Assembly (NCBI GenBank): GCA_003427395.1
Contig: BFEA01000036.1
Location: forward strand, 3,953,522 to 3,985,215
Source of the DNA: Chara braunii
Taxonomy: Eukaryota; Streptophyta; Charophyceae; Charales; Characeae
Reading direction: 5' to 3'
Length of the DNA: 31,694 bases
The stretch's first letter is position 1. Each line of letters begins with the position of its first letter. Positions 29,203 to 31,694 of this stretch are shown here, piece after piece. Under the pieces are notes generated by a model. The model saw only the letters and a program-made list of their open reading frames with translations. It had not been told where the DNA came from and did not search any database. Made by a program: the position numbers and the translations under genes.

Positions 29203-29332
29203 TATATATATATATATATATTTTACGAAGAAAAAAAATGTTCGCCCGAACATGTTCGTGTGAACGCGCGAACACGTTCGCGCGAACATGAAGGGGGTGC
29301 GAACACGTTCGCCGTGCTACGCAGATAAAAAG

Positions 29333-29620
29333 TATTGATAACTAAAAAATAATAATAAAAATTATAAAATAATGAAATAATAAAATTATAATAAAGTAAT
29401 AAAAAAAAAATAGAGCTTAATAATAAATTAGAAATTAAAAATAAAAAATTAAAATAAATAAATAATAATAATAATAAAATAATATTTTTTAAAATAATAA
29501 TAAAATAATAAAATAATAAAATAATAAAATAATAAAATAATAAAATAATAATAAAATCATAAACGAGTAACATAATAAAATATTAAAATATAAAAATAAT
29601 AAATTAAATTAAAATAAAAT
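29333..29620. repeat. AATAAT / AATAAAAT simple repeat tract
   Basis: Almost pure A/T with TAA-based periodicity. The Ile/Leu/Tyr ORFs on the minus strand are artefacts of it. Confidence 0.9.
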
Positions 29621-29838
29621 CTAGGCTACCAGCCGGACGGCCCGGGTCCTGGGTGGCCAGCCCGTGCAATATGTTATGCAGAAAAATAAACTTAAGAACT
29701 TTTGCCGAAGGGTCACATCGAAATTCTTCACCAAATTTAGAATAAAAAATCAAATTAAAAAAATATTTTCATTGTTTTAATTTTTTTAATTTTTTTTGCC
29801 CGGCCGGGCAAGTGACCCCGGGCCACTCTAGTAGCCTA
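29621..29838 (+). mobile_element. CTAGGCTA MITE, complete copy of about 218 bp
   Basis: The left end is CTAGGCTACCAGCCGG with GGCCCGGGTCC. The right end is GTGACCCCGGGCC then ACTCTAGTAGCCTA, imperfectly inverted to the left. The core copy (ATATGTTATGCAGAAAAATA, GAACTTTTGCCG, CACATCGAAATTCTTC then ACCAAATTT) runs at about 29669-29743. AATAAAAT stands on both sides (29613-29620; 29840-29847), consistent with an 8-bp duplication but weak evidence in A/T-only sequence. Confidence 0.7.
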
Positions 29839-30115
29839 AAATAAAATAAAATATTAAATATTAAATAATTAAACGAAAAAAAAAACAATAATAGTAAATA
29901 ATAAATAATAAATAATAAATAATAAAAATAATAAATAATAAATAATAAAAATAATAAAAATAAGAAAGAAAATCCGGAAAAAAAAAAAAACAAAAAAAAA
30001 ACAAAACAAAAAAAATCAGGAATATATAAATAAATAAAAACAATAAACTCAAGTGAAGATTATGGTAACGAAAAACAAAAATAAATATTGGATTAAAATG
30101 CATATTCTTACACAA
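29839..30115. other. A/T simple-sequence tract
   Basis: TAA/AATAAA repeats and A runs. No gene. Confidence 0.8.
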
Positions 30116-30125
30116 AACCGCCTAA

Positions 30126-30335
30126 TTTAGATTAAGCAAGGCAACAACGTATCAAGAATATGAATATTCAATTCTCGCAAATCAAAAAGGTTATGGGAAC
30201 TATATACTTATAAATGAATTACGTAAATATACTGCACTAAAACAAATTAATTACAGATGTGGACTGACTAGTAATGAAGCAAGTGTGCTACGAGTTGTAC
30301 CTCACAAAAAACACCTTAGAAACCCCCAAGAATAA
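30126..30335 (+). CDS. Short ORF without ATG, unidentified
   Basis: Open from TTT 30126 to TAA 30333-30335 without a start codon (FRLSKATTYQEYEYSILANQ then KGYGNYILINELRKYTALKQ and INYRCGLTSNEASVLRVVPH). The amino-acid mix is protein-like, with Tyr, Asn and Lys, and not the product of a simple repeat. It could be an exon or a decayed fragment of a mobile-element protein. No family recognised. Confidence 0.25.
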   Translation, partial: FRLSKATTYQEYEYSILANQKGYGNYILINELRKYTALKQINYRCGLTSNEASVLRVVPHKKHLRNPQE

Positions 30336-30626
30336 CGAATAACACACCACTAAGTACACTTACAGATAAAACAGTATAATGGACGAAAAACACGACGCGG
30401 TTTACACTAAGAAAAACCAATTAGAACCGAAGAATAATACAACACTCCAGTACCACCCAATTGTCAAATTTATTAAAACACCCCTTAAAAAAAACATACA
30501 CAGCAAACCACTGAACACTGACCTTTACATAAGAACCTTATACACATACACCCCCACTCGTACATCGATACGACCACCCTCAAGTACAAACCCCTGATGA
30601 AGACTGTACCACCCAGCCGAGGGCAC

Positions 30627-30636
30627 TATATAAGGC
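30627..30636 (+). promoter_or_regulatory. TATA-like box
   Basis: CTATATAAGGC at about 30626-30636, with an A-rich leader of about 107 bases before ATG 30743. It is a good plant-type TATA sequence, but the downstream ORF is unidentified. Confidence 0.35.
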
Positions 30637-30742
30637 AAACATTTCTTTCAAGAAAAACTAAGGGACATAAATAATAATAAAAACCCGAACACATGCATAG
30701 ACACGAAAATAAAGAAAAGGAAACAGATACGACAACAAAAAT

Positions 30743-31036
30743 ATGAAACGGCAAAGCAACACCCGCAAAGAAAGATACATAAAAAAACAAAAACTCGTGA
30801 AACATCCCCATGAAGATCGGCATATGAAAACCAGGACAAAAAAAACTCGACAAAAGAAATATGCCACTTTCTTTAAACAACTAATTAGACTGCAACCCAT
30901 CCAAAATACTGACCACCGTCGAGCTCTGAAGTTGATCGGCGTGAAAGAAGAAGACAATTACATTTCGCGGGAATTACAAAGCAAAGCAAATATGCCACTA
31001 AAGTTCAAAACTATAATCACCCCACCTACGGCCTGA
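30743..31036 (+). CDS. Small very basic ORF, unidentified
   Basis: The ORF has 97 codons. The first 40 residues are Lys/Arg/His-rich (MKRQSNTRKERYIKKQKLVK; TRTKKTRQKKYATFFKQLIR), followed by RALKLIGVKEEDNY and SKANMPLKFKTIITPPT. It would bind nucleic acid by charge, but the Lys content also follows from the A-rich strand, so it may be spurious. It lies about 107 bases after a TATA-like box. I recognise no homologue. Confidence 0.25.
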   Translation: MKRQSNTRKERYIKKQKLVKHPHEDRHMKTRTKKTRQKKYATFFKQLIRLQPIQNTDHRRALKLIGVKEEDNYISRELQSKANMPLKFKTIITPPTA

Positions 31037-31694
31037 CCCCGTAAATTGTACTACAACGGATCACACACAAGAGTAACCTGTATAACTACACAGATCCCTA
31101 AAACCTACCAAATACGCCCTGTTTTACCAAACCAGAACGAATATCACCCTTCGGCGACCTCATTTTTAATTAAAATAATAATAAAAAAAACAATAACGAT
31201 TAAGCTATCCTATACACACGAACGCCACCATACCCATTACAAACCTCACATAACAAGATATAATGAAGCCTGCCTGCATTACTATCTACAGCAGGTTGCC
31301 TATGACTACACCGACGCTACGGAGCATTCCAACTCATACTTGCTACGCATGCGAAGAACTTCCTCATCACACCATCTTCTCCCACCTGCCTCTCCTCATC
31401 CCCGTCATACTATGCAACCAGGTGAGCTAACCATCTGTCTGCGGTGGGCAAGACACCTTCTTGGGCCGGCCGATTTGTGCTTCGGCCAACGGAGCTCCTG
31501 ATTCGTCGCTACGCCGAAGCTCGACGGCTATGGCAGCTACGACAACGACTGAGTATGCCGCTTCTCCAGACATGACACCGCAGGTATGGATCCTCTGTAC
31601 CCTTACCCCTAATCGCCCATGTTGTGTATTCCCATGACCCCCTGACTACAACTCCCTACCACCCTTTGTGCTAATTGGAGCCTTGCTAACGACT

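Larger units (their letters stand above)
28186..29324 (+). mobile_element. GTTCG-rich MITE, copy 2, split by a nested element
   Basis: The left end CTACGTAGCACCGTG and the right end (reverse complement CTGCGTAGCACGGCG) match copy 1. The 8-bp flanks ATAATAAG (28178-28185) and ATAAAAAG (29325-29332) differ at one base. Removing the nested 28449-29202 element leaves 385 bp, against 383 bp in copy 1, with the left and right thirds clearly alignable. The core variant lies at about 28340-28400. Confidence 0.8.
30116..31694 (+). other. A/C-skewed unidentified region
   Basis: A and C greatly exceed T and G on the plus strand from about 30100 to 31420, unlike the flanking tracts. It contains several short consecutive plus-strand open frames (30126-30335, 30379-30597, 30743-31036, 31046-31501), a CTGATGA word at 30594-30600 and a TATA-like box at 30627. 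The composition becomes balanced after about 31430. I recognise no domain. Confidence 0.5.

Noticed and set aside
29223-30115. Ile/Leu/Tyr/Phe-rich minus-strand ORFs resembling membrane proteins
   Set aside because: They translate TTA/AAT simple repeats.
30594-30636. CTGATGA near 30594 as a second hammerhead
   Set aside because: No GAAA follows; the expected place reads GAGGG. Only a 3-bp stem is possible.
1-31694. tRNA, rRNA or intact host genes
   Set aside because: No cloverleaf with conserved boxes, no rRNA core sequence and no multi-exon conserved protein could be recognised on either strand.

Overview
The window is eukaryotic, repeat-dominated intergenic DNA. I see no intact host gene, rRNA or tRNA. 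It holds long homopolymers, dinucleotide microsatellites, a plant-type L1 LINE with a zf-RVT tail, the gag of a Ty3-like LTR element, two decayed reverse transcriptases of Penelope-like type, and many short inverted-repeat transposons. The gag and the element mix remind me of a charophyte green alga such as Chara. That assignment is inference from memory and no search was run.

Layout: 1-1160 is low complexity. 1164-1517 is a short inverted-repeat element, followed by the 3' stub of an older LINE relative (about 1519-1850). A LINE on the minus strand fills about 2040-12882. Its poly(A) tail is at the left, ORF2 at 7366-2561 (endonuclease, reverse transcriptase, zinc finger), ORF1 at 9766-7367, and about 3.1 kb of repeat-bearing 5' sequence follows. 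Near-identical 18-bp direct repeats bracket it, and joining its flanks recreates a short core seen elsewhere in the window, which gives strong support for these ends. 13037-13510 is a TG microsatellite with a tandem duplication. An assembly gap lies at 13969-14203.

14204-15347 carries two copies of a CTAGGCTA-ended MITE and a 26-bp tandem repeat. 16095-17310 is a strongly decayed reverse transcriptase. 17801-22018 is the 5' LTR, leader and broken gag of a Ty3-like element whose protease, reverse transcriptase and integrase are missing. 22330-23601 is a second, younger reverse transcriptase with three in-frame stops, followed by a strong hairpin and a CA tract.

23885-26700 holds no recognisable gene, only unidentified ORFs, possible exons and a 252-bp tandem duplication. 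26707-29324 contains two copies of a GTTCG-rich element with 8-bp target duplications (hAT-like). The second copy is split by a 754-bp CAGGGT-ended element. 29621-29838 is a third CTAGGCTA MITE. 30116-31694 is A/C-skewed and unidentified, with small ORFs and one TATA-like box.

The elements form a nested record of insertions, not a pathway. The most unusual point is a core of about 80 bp (AACAACTTTTGCC...ACATCGAAATTC...ACCAAATTT) that occurs inside elements carrying three different kinds of terminal repeat.
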